Of a DNA stretch of 64,000 nt, positions 10,582 to 23,188 are shown piece after piece. The first letter of the stretch is position 1, and each line of letters starts with the position of its first letter. The translations under genes and the position numbers were made by a program. Origin of the DNA: Exiguobacterium sp. Leaf196 (GTDB lineage: Bacteria > Bacillota > Bacilli > Exiguobacteriales > Exiguobacteriaceae); assembly GCF_001423965.1 (NCBI RefSeq), contig NZ_LMPV01000008.1, positions 1 through 64,000 of the forward strand, in the 5' to 3' direction. The notes beneath the pieces were generated by a model that was not told the origin of the DNA, did no database searches, and was given only the letters and a program-made list of their open reading frames with translations.

Positions 10582-12098
10582 GAGCGTTAATTAGTGTGTC
10601 GGATAAAACAGGGATCGTCGAACTAGGACGAGCGTTTCATGAAGCAGGGATCGAGCTTGTCTCGACAGGCGGAACACATCAAGCATTAGAGGAAGCTGGG
10701 CTTCCGGTCATTGGTATCAGTGAAGTCACACAATTCCCAGAGATGCTCGATGGACGTGTCAAGACACTTCATCCGATGGTCCACGGTGGACTACTTGGTC
10801 GTCGTGATCTTGAATCCCATCGCGAACAGATGGCTGCGCAACAGATTCAACCAATTGATTTCGTCGTCGTCAATTTGTATCCGTTCAAGCAGACAGTTTT
10901 ACAAGAAGACGTTGCTTATGCGGATGCGATTGAGAACATCGATATCGGTGGTCCAAGCATGTTGCGATCTGCAGCGAAGAACCACGCGGCTGTGACGGTC
11001 GTCGTCGATCCAGCTGATTACGAAACAGTCGTTGCTGAGGTTCGTGAAGGTGGAACAACGTTTGAGACACGCCAACGTCTTGCAGCGAAAGCCTTCCGTC
11101 ATACAGCGGCGTACGATGCGTTGATCGCGGATTATTTCTTGACGCAAACAGGCGAGAAGTTCCCGGACCAGTTGACGATCACGCTTGAGAAAGTCCAGGA
11201 TCTCCGTTACGGAGAAAATCCACACCAAGAAGCAGCCTTTTATAAAACACCAATTTACCGTGGGGCTTCCCTCGCTTCAGCGAAACAGTTGCATGGTAAA
11301 GAGTTGTCGTATAACAACATCCAAGATGCGAACGCTGCACTCGAAATTCTCGACGAGTTCCGCGAAGCAGCAGCCGTCGTCGTCAAACACATGAACCCGT
11401 GTGGTGTTGCCGTCGGTCCAACGATCGGAGAGGCATTCCGTCGCGCGCATGCAGCCGATCCGGTTTCAATTTTCGGAGGCATCGTCGCCTTGAACCGTGA
11501 AGTCGACCTAGAGACAGCAGAACAACTAAGCGGTATCTTCCTTGAGATCATCATTGCCCCGTCCTTCACGGAAGAAGCCTTCGCCTTATTGTCAGCGAAA
11601 AAGAACATTCGTCTGCTTGAACTCGACGTCAAACGTGTCCAAGCGATCCGCTATACAGCAGTTGCCGGCGGTATGCTCGTCCAAGACAGTGACGATGAGA
11701 CATTAGATGATGCAGCAGCACGTGTCGTGACAGACCGCAAACCGACAGCAGCGGAATGGGAAGACTTGAAACTCGCATGGCGCGCTGTCAAACACGTCAA
11801 GTCGAATGCGATCGTTCTCGCAAAAGACGAAGTAACCGTCGGTGTCGGTGCAGGACAGATGAACCGTGTTGGTTCAGCGAACATTGCAATCACGCAAGCT
11901 GGAGAAAAAGCGATCGGCGCGTCCCTTGCTTCCGATGCCTTCTTCCCAATGGGCGATACGGTCGAAGCGGCAGCAGCAGCTGGTATTACAGCAATCATTC
12001 AACCAGGCGGCTCGATTCGCGATCAAGAGTCGATCGATGCATGTAACCAACACGGCATCACGATGGTCTTTACGAACGTTCGACATTTCAAACACTAA
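10578..12098 (+). CDS. purH: Bifunctional AICAR formyltransferase / IMP cyclohydrolase PurH
   Basis: Performs the last two steps to IMP. It has 506 residues: an N-terminal MGS-like IMP cyclohydrolase ([28 protein letters not shown]) and a C-terminal formyltransferase ([18 protein letters not shown]). The start at 10578 has AAAGAGGAGG at the right distance and gives the family N-terminus [11 protein letters not shown] start eight codons upstream lies before that ribosome site and is rejected. Confidence 0.97.
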   Translation: MRALISVSDKTGIVELGRAFHEAGIELVSTGGTHQALEEAGLPVIGISEVTQFPEMLDGRVKTLHPMVHGGLLGRRDLESHREQMAAQQIQPIDFVVVNLYPFKQTVLQEDVAYADAIENIDIGGPSMLRSAAKNHAAVTVVVDPADYETVVAEVREGGTTFETRQRLAAKAFRHTAAYDALIADYFLTQTGEKFPDQLTITLEKVQDLRYGENPHQEAAFYKTPIYRGASLASAKQLHGKELSYNNIQDANAALEILDEFREAAAVVVKHMNPCGVAVGPTIGEAFRRAHAADPVSIFGGIVALNREVDLETAEQLSGIFLEIIIAPSFTEEAFALLSAKKNIRLLELDVKRVQAIRYTAVAGGMLVQDSDDETLDDAAARVVTDRKPTAAEWEDLKLAWRAVKHVKSNAIVLAKDEVTVGVGAGQMNRVGSANIAITQAGEKAIGASLASDAFFPMGDTVEAAAAAGITAIIQPGGSIRDQESIDACNQHGITMVFTNVRHFKH

Positions 12099-12113
12099 GC
12101 GGAGGCGATTTGA

Positions 12114-13376
12114 ATGAAGGTATTGGTGATTGGTAAAGGAGGGCGTGAACACGCGCTCGTCTGGAAGCTGGCACAGGATGAACGGATCGAGACAGTGTAT
12201 GCTGCGCCTGGGAATGCCGGGATGACACAAGCTACATGTGTTCCGATCGCCGAAAATGCCATCGATGAACTCGTGGCGTTCGCACAAGACGAACAGATTG
12301 ATTGGACGATCGTCGGACCAGAAGGACCACTCGTTCTCGGGGTCGTTAACGCCTTTCAGGCAGCGGGACTGCAGGTTTTCGGACCGACACGGGAAGCTGC
12401 GGCAATCGAGGGAAGTAAGCAGTTCGCGAAGGAATTGATGGCGCGTGCCGGTATTCCGACCGCTGCTCACGCCGTCTTTACTTCAGCAGCAGAGGCAGAA
12501 GCGTATGTTCGCAAAGCGGGTGCACCGATTGTCATCAAAGCCGACGGCCTCGCTGCCGGAAAAGGGGTCACGGTCGCAGAAACTGTGGACCAGGCACTTG
12601 CAGCGATCCACGATACGTTTGCCGGGGAGTACGGGCAGCAAAGCCGCGTCGTCATCGAAGAGTGTTTGGTCGGGGAAGAGTGTTCGTTAATGGCGTTCGT
12701 CCACGAAGAGACGGTCATTCCGATGGTGTTGTCGCAAGATCATAAACGGGCATTTGACGGTGACTTAGGTCCGAACACAGGAGGAATGGGCGCGTATTCA
12801 CCGTTACCTCAGTGGGACGAAGCAGCGTTGACGACAGAAGCTGTTGATCGCATCATACAGCCGCTCGTCGATCAGATGGCAAGCGAAGGAATACCGTTCA
12901 CTGGCTTCCTCTATGCCGGTCTGATGTTGACGAAACAAGGACCGTTCGTCATCGAGTTCAATGCTCGGTTCGGTGATCCGGAAACGGAAGTCATTCTCCC
13001 ACGCTTAGAGACACCGTTACTTGATGTCATCAGACCACTGATGGACGGACAGACACCAGAAGTCGTTTGGACGGACCAAGCAGCTGTCGGTGTCGTCGTC
13101 GCTGCAGAAGGATATCCAGAAGCGCCAAAAACGGGACAAATGATTCCACTCGATCAGATCGGGGATGCCCTTCTCGTTTTTCATGCCGGAACAGCAGAAC
13201 AATCCGGTCAACTTGTCTCAGCCGGTGGACGTGTCCTCGTCTGTGTCAGTCTTGCAGAGACGATCGAGCAAGCTGTCGAACAGGTCTATGCGAACTTACC
13301 AGACGTAACGGATCAGCCATTCTTTTACCGAACTGATATCGCTCAAAAAGCCTTTCGTTCCTCACATGAATCATGA
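12114..13376 (+). CDS. purD: Phosphoribosylamine-glycine ligase PurD
   Basis: ATP-grasp ligase joining glycine to phosphoribosylamine. It has 420 residues, with an N-terminal KVLVIGKGGREHAL, the ATP-grasp core KADGLAAGKGV near residues 143-153, and PNTGGMGAYSP and EFNARFGDPE around the metal site. It is the last pur gene, 15 nt after purH with GCGGAGGCG as ribosome site, and is followed by a strong terminator. Confidence 0.97.
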   Translation: MKVLVIGKGGREHALVWKLAQDERIETVYAAPGNAGMTQATCVPIAENAIDELVAFAQDEQIDWTIVGPEGPLVLGVVNAFQAAGLQVFGPTREAAAIEGSKQFAKELMARAGIPTAAHAVFTSAAEAEAYVRKAGAPIVIKADGLAAGKGVTVAETVDQALAAIHDTFAGEYGQQSRVVIEECLVGEECSLMAFVHEETVIPMVLSQDHKRAFDGDLGPNTGGMGAYSPLPQWDEAALTTEAVDRIIQPLVDQMASEGIPFTGFLYAGLMLTKQGPFVIEFNARFGDPETEVILPRLETPLLDVIRPLMDGQTPEVVWTDQAAVGVVVAAEGYPEAPKTGQMIPLDQIGDALLVFHAGTAEQSGQLVSAGGRVLVCVSLAETIEQAVEQVYANLPDVTDQPFFYRTDIAQKAFRSSHES

Positions 13377-13382
13377 TAGTTG

Positions 13383-13420
13383 AACCAGACGCACTCGACA
13401 GAGTCTCGTCTGGTTTTTTT
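13383..13420 (+). terminator. Terminator of the pur operon
   Basis: AACCAGACG pairs with CGTCTGGTT, with an inner ACTC/GAGT stem, followed by seven T. It ends the purine transcript 7 bases past purD. Confidence 0.9.
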
Positions 13421-13509
13421 ATTTCTTGGCGAAGTGCACGAAAAGATTTGTCTTCCATGGCGAATTTGTGTTATTTTGACCAAATGAATCCGGAACGGGG
13501 CAAAACTTC

Positions 13510-13538
13510 TTGAAACTTACTTAGCAACATTTTAGTAT
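13510..13538 (+). promoter_or_regulatory. Sigma-A promoter for the yerA-like gene
   Basis: TTGAAA (13510-13515), a 17-nt spacer and TAGTAT (13533-13538), 50 nt before the GTG start of the adenine-deaminase-like gene. It shows that this gene has its own transcript outside the pur operon. Confidence 0.6.
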
Positions 13539-13548
13539 AAGAACTATA

Positions 13549-13562
13549 AGAAAGCGTTTTCA
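13549..13562 (+). promoter_or_regulatory. Possible cre (CcpA) site
   Basis: AGAAAGCGTTTTCA differs from the cre consensus TGWAANCGNTNWCA only at the first base. It lies just downstream of the -10, near the start of transcription, a position where CcpA represses. No direct evidence beyond the motif. Confidence 0.4.
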
Positions 13563-13587
13563 ATAAAATAAAGGAGGTCGAGCTTTC

Positions 13588-15327
13588 GTGAAAAAAAATT
13601 GTGGAAGATCCCCTTGGACGAAATCTGAAGTACGAACACACCAAGCGGTCATCAGCGGAAAGCTTGCACCGACACTTGTCATACAGAATGCCACTTACCT
13701 AAATCATGGCGTCAAAGCATGGCGGACGGCGAACATCTGGATCAGTGGCGACCGGATCGTCTATGTCGGTCCAGAGATGCCGGAACAAGCCGATGCCTAC
13801 CATGATGCGACAGGTCAATATATCGTACCCGGTTACATTGAACCTCATGCCCATCCGTTTCAACTTTATAATCCAGCGAGTCTTGCAAAATTCGCAGCAG
13901 AGCGAGGAACATCGACCCTCGTCAACGACAACATGTTGTTATTATTAGAGCCGACGGAGCAAGCGTTTGCTCAAGTCGAGGCGCTAGCGGACCTACCGAC
14001 CTCGATGTACTGGTGGGCACGACTCGACGCGCAGACCGAGCTTGATGCCGATAGTATCTCGATCGATAATCGCCGGATTCAAGCATGGCTCAAACATCCA
14101 CAAGTCATCCAAGCGGGTGAGTTGACGGGATGGCCACGTCTCTCGCAAGGGGACGATGAACTGCTCCACTGGATGCAGGATGCGATCAAACTTGGAAAAC
14201 CAATCGAAGGTCATTTCCCTGGTGCTTCAGCGAAGACGCTGACAAAGATGGCGCTGTATGGTGTGACGAGTGATCACGAGGCAATGACGGTCGAAGAAGC
14301 GATGACACGTCTTGAACTTGGTTATACGACGACGATTCGTTATTCATCGATTCGTCCGGATCTACCGGATATCTTTAAGGGGCTTGTCGAAGCGGGATTG
14401 ACGCAGTTCGATAAGGTACTAGTGACAACAGATGGTTCGACACCCTCCTTCTATAAAGCGGGCATGATGGATGAGACGATCCGACTGATGCTCGAGGCAG
14501 GCATTCCGGTCGAAGAAGCGTACCGGATTGCGTCATACAATGCAGCGCGTCACTTTAATCTCGATCATCTACTCGGAAGTATCGCGCCAGGACGGATTGC
14601 ACATCTCAATTTCCTTGAGGCAAAAGATGCTCCGACACCTGTCGCTGTACTTGCGCGCGGCATATGGGTCCGTCAAGCCGACATTCCATGTTACCCAGCA
14701 GAAGCGCTTGATGCTGCTTATGCCCTTATGCCACGATCAGAAGTCCAGATTTCCTTAACGGAGCAGGATTTTTCATTCAGCATGCCGGTTGGTCTTGAAA
14801 TGGTCAATTCCGTCATCATGAAGCTCTATCAAGTCGAGCATGACACGAGTGTACCTATGCTACCAGCAGGTTGCGATGAATCCTTCCTGATGCTACTGGA
14901 CCGCGAAGGGAAGTGGCGTTTGAATACCGTCTTGAAGAACTTTGCGACACAAGTCGGAGGTCTCGTCAGTTCGTACTCGATTAGTGGTGATATTTTGATG
15001 ATCGGTAAATCAAAACGAGATATGCAAGTCGCGTTTGAGCGGATGAAAACATTTGGCGGTGGAATCGTTCTCGTCGAAGACGGAGAAGTCATCGCTGAAG
15101 TTCCATTGACCTTAATGGGGCAGACGTCCGACTTACCACTCGAGGATTTGATCGTTCAAGAAACCGCTTTACGGGAGGCATTATTTGCCCGTGGATATGC
15201 CTTTGAAGATCCGGTCTATACGTTGCTATTCCTAGCGTCGACACATCTACCATATGTGCGAATCACACCACAAGGTATTTACGAAGTCCTTCGGAAAAAA
15301 GTCCTTTTCCCGGCGATTTTGCGATGA
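13588..15327 (+). CDS. Adenine deaminase-like amidohydrolase (YerA type)
   Basis: A 579-residue protein of the adenine deaminase family in the amidohydrolase superfamily, in the place of B. subtilis yerA after purD. PGYIEPHAHPF near residues 86-96 keeps the HxH metal pair. The GTG start has AAAGGAGGTC seven bases before it. Compared with the canonical adenine deaminase in this window (58488-60221), the usual CTDDKH metal/catalytic segment reads VTTDGSTPSF, and the DPHEIANV segment is not recognisable. Activity on adenine is therefore uncertain; another amidohydrolase substrate is possible. Confidence 0.8.
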   Translation: MKKNCGRSPWTKSEVRTHQAVISGKLAPTLVIQNATYLNHGVKAWRTANIWISGDRIVYVGPEMPEQADAYHDATGQYIVPGYIEPHAHPFQLYNPASLAKFAAERGTSTLVNDNMLLLLEPTEQAFAQVEALADLPTSMYWWARLDAQTELDADSISIDNRRIQAWLKHPQVIQAGELTGWPRLSQGDDELLHWMQDAIKLGKPIEGHFPGASAKTLTKMALYGVTSDHEAMTVEEAMTRLELGYTTTIRYSSIRPDLPDIFKGLVEAGLTQFDKVLVTTDGSTPSFYKAGMMDETIRLMLEAGIPVEEAYRIASYNAARHFNLDHLLGSIAPGRIAHLNFLEAKDAPTPVAVLARGIWVRQADIPCYPAEALDAAYALMPRSEVQISLTEQDFSFSMPVGLEMVNSVIMKLYQVEHDTSVPMLPAGCDESFLMLLDREGKWRLNTVLKNFATQVGGLVSSYSISGDILMIGKSKRDMQVAFERMKTFGGGIVLVEDGEVIAEVPLTLMGQTSDLPLEDLIVQETALREALFARGYAFEDPVYTLLFLASTHLPYVRITPQGIYEVLRKKVLFPAILR

Positions 15328-15330
15328 TGC

Positions 15331-15359
15331 TTGAATTTTAAAACGTCGCGCTTTAAACT
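15331..15359 (+). promoter_or_regulatory. Possible promoter of the yerC-like gene
   Basis: TTGAAT, a 17-nt spacer and TAAACT, ending 36 nt before the start of the TrpR-like gene. No terminator is seen after the preceding gene, so it may add to read-through. Confidence 0.45.
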
Positions 15360-15395
15360 ATTAAAGAGCAATTGAATGGGAAAGGGAGTCACAAG

Positions 15396-15710
15396 ATGCA
15401 ACTCGATAAATTGCGTGGAAAAGAATTAGATCAGTTATTTACAGCCATCATGAAGATGGATTCATTAGAAGATTGTTATACGTTGTTCGAAGACTTAGCG
15501 ACCGTCAACGAAATCCAGGCGCTCGCCCAACGTCTGGAAGTCGCACGTCAATTACGTGAAGGCAATACGTATCACAAAATCGAAAAGGCGACCGGTGCTT
15601 CAACAGCAACGATCTCGCGTGTCAAACGTTGCTTGAACTACGGTTCTGGTGGTTATGACTTAGCACTCGCCCGTTTAGGTCTTATCGAGCAAGAAGTAGC
15701 GGATAACTAA
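15396..15710 (+). CDS. yerC: TrpR-like protein YerC/YecD
   Basis: A 104-residue protein of the YerC/YecD family with a TrpR-like helix-turn-helix: the segment EIQALAQRLEVARQL is followed by a recognition-type helix in GASTATISRVKRCLNYG near residues 67-83. It is probably a DNA-binding regulator; targets are unknown. The start at 15396 has AAAGGGAG upstream; an ATG eight codons earlier is possible but poorly placed. It keeps the B. subtilis neighbourhood yerA-yerC-pcrB. A 16-bp hairpin sits on its stop codon. Confidence 0.88.
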   Translation: MQLDKLRGKELDQLFTAIMKMDSLEDCYTLFEDLATVNEIQALAQRLEVARQLREGNTYHKIEKATGASTATISRVKRCLNYGSGGYDLALARLGLIEQEVADN

Positions 15711-15727
15711 TGTTATCCGCTACTTCT
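15692..15727. repeat. Perfect 16-bp hairpin with the yerC stop codon in its loop
   Basis: AGAAGTAGCGGATAAC (15692-15707) and GTTATCCGCTACTTCT (15712-15727) are exact inverted repeats around loop TAAT, which holds the TAA stop of yerC. No T run follows (ATGAAGGGGGGC), and the ktrB ribosome site begins immediately after. It is not a standard terminator; roles in mRNA stability or in coupling of yerC and ktrB are possible. Confidence 0.85.
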
Positions 15728-15747
15728 ATGAAGGGGGGCGCACCGAT

Positions 15748-17127
15748 ATGGATTTTGCGTTACAACAAAGAATTCAACATTTCATTCGAAAGCTGACGCC
15801 TATCCAGTCGCTCGTCATCATCTACTTCGTTGCTGTCATCATTGGGATCATTCTGCTCGGCTTACCGTGGTCGACGAAAGGAAATTACGACTGGGACTTC
15901 ACGGACCTGGTCTTCATGGCGGTCAGTTGTGTTAGTGTCACCGGTCTGACGACGGTCTCGGTTTCGGATACCTTTACGACGTTCGGGTACTTCATGATCA
16001 TGATTTTAGTACAAGTCAGCGGGATCGGCTTGATGTCGCTTCATATCGCGATGTGGGTCATCCTCGGAAAACGAATTGGCTTTCGGGAACGTCAACTTGT
16101 CGTCCGAGATCAAAACCAGACGACGATGCAAGGTGTCGTCAAATACATTCGGGAAGTCATCTTGATCATCGTCTCGATTGAGTTGATCGGAGCATTGATT
16201 CTCGGGCTGTACTACACAAAGTATTTTCCGACGTTAGGTGAAGCGATGCTTCAAGGGTTATTCGGGTCAGTCAGTGCGACGACGAACGCCGGTTTTGATA
16301 TCACGGGAGAATCGTTACTACCGTTTCGCGGTGATCTATTCGTCGTCTTCATGCAAATTCTGCTTTTGACGCTCGGCGCGATCGGTTTTCCGGTACTCGT
16401 TGAAGTCCGGCGTTATATTTCGTACCGGGCAACACGTCAGGCGACACGTCAACCGTATCATTTTTCACTGTTCACGAAATTGACGGCGTCGACGTTCTTC
16501 ATTCTCGTTCTCTTTGGAATGGTAGCACTACTACTATTCGAATGGAACCAATCCTTTAAAGGCTTACCAATCGATGAGAAGCTCGTCGACGCCTTGTTCC
16601 AATCCGTTACGACTCGTAACGGTGGATTGACGACGATCGATATCACGTCCTTCTCACAAGCCTCGATTTTTGTCTTGTCGCTCTTAATGTTCATCGGAGC
16701 GTCACCGTCTTCCGTTGGTGGGGGGATTCGAACGACGACGTTCGCCGTCGCTGTCTTGAGTGTCATCGCCTTCATACGAGGGGAATATGGGATCAAAATC
16801 TTCGGTCGTGAGATTGGTCAATCGGATATTTGGAAGGCCTTTGTCGTCATCGTCGTCTCGACTGGCGTGACGATGGTTGGATTGATCGTATTGTTGATTG
16901 TTGAGGACGCGCCGTTCCTGGTGCTGTTCTTTGAAGCGTGTTCAGCGTTCGGTACGACCGGTCTATCGCTCGGCATCACGGATCAATTATCGGATATCGG
17001 AAAATGGACGTTGTCTGTGCTGATGTTCATTGGTCGAATCGGTGTCATCTCGTTCGTTCTTCTGTTGAAAGCGAACCAACCGAAACGTAACTACAACTAT
17101 CCGAAGGAATCCGTCATTATCGGATAA
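15748..17127 (+). CDS. Potassium uptake channel subunit KtrB/TrkH family
   Basis: A 459-residue membrane protein of the Trk/Ktr/HKT superfamily that carries K+ (often Na+-coupled) into the cell. Four selectivity-filter-like repeats are visible: VTGLTTV, TTNAGFD, TRNGGLT and FGTTGLS, each near the end of a pore helix, with about eight membrane spans. GAAGGGGGGCG gives the ribosome site. The regulatory RCK partner (KtrA/KtrC) is not adjacent. It sits where B. subtilis has other yer genes, so it is a local insertion into a conserved block. Confidence 0.9.
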   Translation: MDFALQQRIQHFIRKLTPIQSLVIIYFVAVIIGIILLGLPWSTKGNYDWDFTDLVFMAVSCVSVTGLTTVSVSDTFTTFGYFMIMILVQVSGIGLMSLHIAMWVILGKRIGFRERQLVVRDQNQTTMQGVVKYIREVILIIVSIELIGALILGLYYTKYFPTLGEAMLQGLFGSVSATTNAGFDITGESLLPFRGDLFVVFMQILLLTLGAIGFPVLVEVRRYISYRATRQATRQPYHFSLFTKLTASTFFILVLFGMVALLLFEWNQSFKGLPIDEKLVDALFQSVTTRNGGLTTIDITSFSQASIFVLSLLMFIGASPSSVGGGIRTTTFAVAVLSVIAFIRGEYGIKIFGREIGQSDIWKAFVVIVVSTGVTMVGLIVLLIVEDAPFLVLFFEACSAFGTTGLSLGITDQLSDIGKWTLSVLMFIGRIGVISFVLLLKANQPKRNYNYPKESVIIG

Positions 17128-17139
17128 GGAGGCTCTTGT

Positions 17140-17364
17140 ATGAAACGTGCCTTTTGGATCAACTTCGCGTATATCTTTGCTGTACCTGTCTTACCGTTTT
17201 TGGCGCTCATCAATGGGCGAGCACTCTGTTCACCAGATTCACCGTTACTGGACGTTCCGGTACTCGGCTTCTTTTTAGCAGAACCGTGGGCGTTCGTGCC
17301 GGTATATGCCGTCTTTGCGTTGTTACTGGCGTCACTGTTGACGAAACGACGGACACACGTCTGA
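17140..17364 (+). CDS. Small two-span membrane protein, unknown
   Basis: A 74-residue protein with two hydrophobic stretches (about residues 6-25 and 40-66) and a positively charged tail TKRRTH. AAGGAGG overlaps the ktrB stop and lies eight bases before its ATG, so it is translated and cotranscribed with ktrB. A terminator overlaps its stop codon. No family is recognised. Position suggests a possible accessory of the potassium transporter, which is only an inference. Confidence 0.7.
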   Translation: MKRAFWINFAYIFAVPVLPFLALINGRALCSPDSPLLDVPVLGFFLAEPWAFVPVYAVFALLLASLLTKRRTHV

Positions 17365-17393
17365 CCATCTCGCTCTGCGCGAGATGGTTTTTT
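17364..17393 (+). terminator. Terminator after the ktrB pair
   Basis: ACCATCTCGC pairs with GCGAGATGGT, a short loop between, followed by six T. It begins on the last base of the small gene's stop codon. Confidence 0.85.
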
Positions 17394-17438
17394 GTTTTAT
17401 ACTGAATGTGGAATGAGAAAGAGAGGATGGGACGAACC

Positions 17439-18122
17439 GTGTTATTACCTTTTAATGAATGGCGACATGTCTTTAAACTAGATCCAGCAAAACCAATTGA
17501 TGATGCTAGCCTACAGGCGATTGCGACGTCTGGAACGGATGCGATTCTTGTCGGTGGAACAGATGACATCACACTCGATGCAACGCTTGATCTCTTAATG
17601 CGTTTGCGACGATATCCAGTCGCAGTGGCACTTGAGATTTCAGAACTCGAAGCCGCAACGATGGGATTCGATACGTATTTGACGCCGACAGTCCTGAATG
17701 CGGGAACATTAGAGTATGTCGTCGAAAAACAGGTCGAGGCATTAGAACAAGTCGGTCATATGCTGGCGCACGCTGATCTTGTCGGGGAAGGGTATATCGT
17801 CCTGAATCCTGATGCGAAGGTCGCGCGTGTGACACAAGCAAAGCCGTTAACGTTGGATGAAACCGTCGCTTACGCACAACTTGCGGATAGCGTCTTCCGC
17901 TTACCGGTCGTCTATCTCGAATACAGTGGCGTTTACGGGGAACCAGAACGAGTAGCAGCCGTTCGCGATGTGTTGAAGCAGGCACGCCTGTTTTACGGCG
18001 GCGGCATCGACTCCGAGGAGCGGGCGCGTGAGATGTTGCAGTATGCGGATACGATCGTCGTTGGGAACGTCATTTATGAGGATTTAAAAGCAGCGCTTGC
18101 GACCGTCGCAGCGACACGATAA
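17439..18122 (+). CDS. pcrB: Heptaprenylglyceryl phosphate synthase PcrB
   Basis: Bacillota PcrB joins heptaprenyl diphosphate to glycerol-1-phosphate, making an archaeal-type ether lipid. The TIM-barrel protein shows HVFKLDPAKP near the N-terminus, ILVGGTDD, VYLEYSGVYG and the phosphate-binding FYGGGIDS and IVVGNVIYED. The GTG at 17439 gives 227 residues and the family N-terminus (xxxFNEWRHVFKLDP) with GAGAGGATGGG before it. In-frame ATGs at 17406 and 17427 would give longer forms but lack well-placed ribosome sites. The gene precedes pcrA as in B. subtilis. Confidence 0.9.
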   Translation: MLLPFNEWRHVFKLDPAKPIDDASLQAIATSGTDAILVGGTDDITLDATLDLLMRLRRYPVAVALEISELEAATMGFDTYLTPTVLNAGTLEYVVEKQVEALEQVGHMLAHADLVGEGYIVLNPDAKVARVTQAKPLTLDETVAYAQLADSVFRLPVVYLEYSGVYGEPERVAAVRDVLKQARLFYGGGIDSEERAREMLQYADTIVVGNVIYEDLKAALATVAATR

Positions 18123-18125
18123 AAT
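18097..18125 (+). promoter_or_regulatory. Promoter of pcrA inside the end of pcrB
   Basis: TTGCGA (18097-18102), a 17-nt spacer and TAAAAT (18120-18125), overlapping the last codons of pcrB. Transcription would start near 18132, inside the LexA-type box, so pcrA-ligA can be transcribed independently of pcrB. Confidence 0.55.
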
Positions 18126-18128
18126 ATA

Positions 18129-18142
18129 GGAACAAAAGTTCG
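18129..18142. promoter_or_regulatory. LexA (DinR) SOS box upstream of pcrA
   Basis: GGAACAAAAGTTCG matches the Bacillus SOS consensus CGAACN4GTTCG at 9 of 10 fixed bases. It sits four bases after the -10 of the pcrA promoter. pcrA and ligA are, to my knowledge, members of the B. subtilis LexA regulon, which supports the call. Confidence 0.7.
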
Positions 18143-18167
18143 GAATATAAGAAATGAGGCTATTGAT

Positions 18168-22402
<4,235 letters not shown>

Positions 22403-22422
22403 GACCACTGCTATATGAACTA

Positions 22423-22456
22423 AATAAAGGAAGGCGGGATTCCGCCTTCCTTTATT
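22423..22456. terminator. Bidirectional terminator between ligA and the sortase gene
   Basis: AATAAAGGAAGGCGG and CCGCCTTCCTTTATT form a perfect 15-bp stem with loop GATT. The A and T runs at both ends suit termination from either strand between two convergent genes. Confidence 0.85.
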
Positions 22457-22472
22457 CGTATTGATCCAATTG

Positions 22473-23054
22473 TCACGAAGCAATCGTCTCGCTTCGAATC
22501 AAGGTACCTTGTTTGATGAGACGATTCGTTGCCGTTTCCGGAGGATCACATGTGATTAATGTGATGGTTGGAGAAGCGACAGATTGGTCGAGGACGGACA
22601 ATGTCGTCGGTGTGACGAGACGACTTGACGTGATCCGGTACGTATACCGATGTGTTTTCGTCGTGACGATAACGGTATCGCCTTTCTTGACGTCAGGTAG
22701 ACGATTGAAGTGAAGACCTTCTGTGAAGCTTCGGTGTCCGGCGAGCGCATAATTGCCTTTTCCAGGCGATCCGGTTTTCGGAATATGACCGATACTTCGA
22801 TCGAGGACTGCTGTCGTCGATCCCTCTAAGATGACTTGTTCAAAATCAATGCTTGGTATCGAGAGTAATCCGACACCTGATTTTGCAAGAGGTTGTTTGG
22901 TTTCTTTTGCATCGACGATTTTTAGACTGTTGGTCCATTGTTTCTTTAAATGTTCAGCTTCTTGTTCGCGCTGATAATCACTGATGAAGGGCCAAACGAT
23001 GAGAGCGATGCCTGCTAACAAAAAAAGCAGACCGATGAATTTACGGCGTGTCAT
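22473..23054 (-). CDS. Sortase family transpeptidase
   Basis: A membrane-anchored cysteine transpeptidase that attaches LPXTG-type proteins to the wall. It has 193 residues with one N-terminal membrane span (about 7-25) and a short linker. The catalytic triad is visible: His107 in ALAGHRSF, Cys169 in TLITCDPP and Arg178 in TNRLIKQG. The AGHR context is more like class D than class A, a guess from short motifs. No LPXTG substrate gene is adjacent. AAAGGAC lies before its start. It faces ligA across a shared terminator. Confidence 0.9.
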   Translation of the reverse strand: MTRRKFIGLLFLLAGIALIVWPFISDYQREQEAEHLKKQWTNSLKIVDAKETKQPLAKSGVGLLSIPSIDFEQVILEGSTTAVLDRSIGHIPKTGSPGKGNYALAGHRSFTEGLHFNRLPDVKKGDTVIVTTKTHRYTYRITSSRLVTPTTLSVLDQSVASPTITLITCDPPETATNRLIKQGTLIRSETIAS

Positions 23055-23188
23055 GATAAAAAGTCCTTTCGGATGCGTGAGGGCGCATCATCTTTTTTGA
23101 AAAACAGGGGAAAACTTGTCCTTCCCCGATGGAAAACGATTCTGTTATGATAAAGAGAACGATTTGAAAACATGGGGTGCAAATAGAG

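Noticed and set aside
11874-12470. 198-codon minus-strand frame across the purH-purD junction
   Set aside because: Antisense to two conserved genes, with no promoter, ribosome site or family resemblance.
17406-17438. Earlier ATG starts for pcrB
   Set aside because: They lack ribosome sites at proper distance and add residues not found in the family; the GTG at 17439 gives the usual N-terminus.
23100-23188. GGGGAAAA before camS as a sigma-B -10
   Set aside because: No GTTTAA-like -35 occurs at 12-15 nt upstream.
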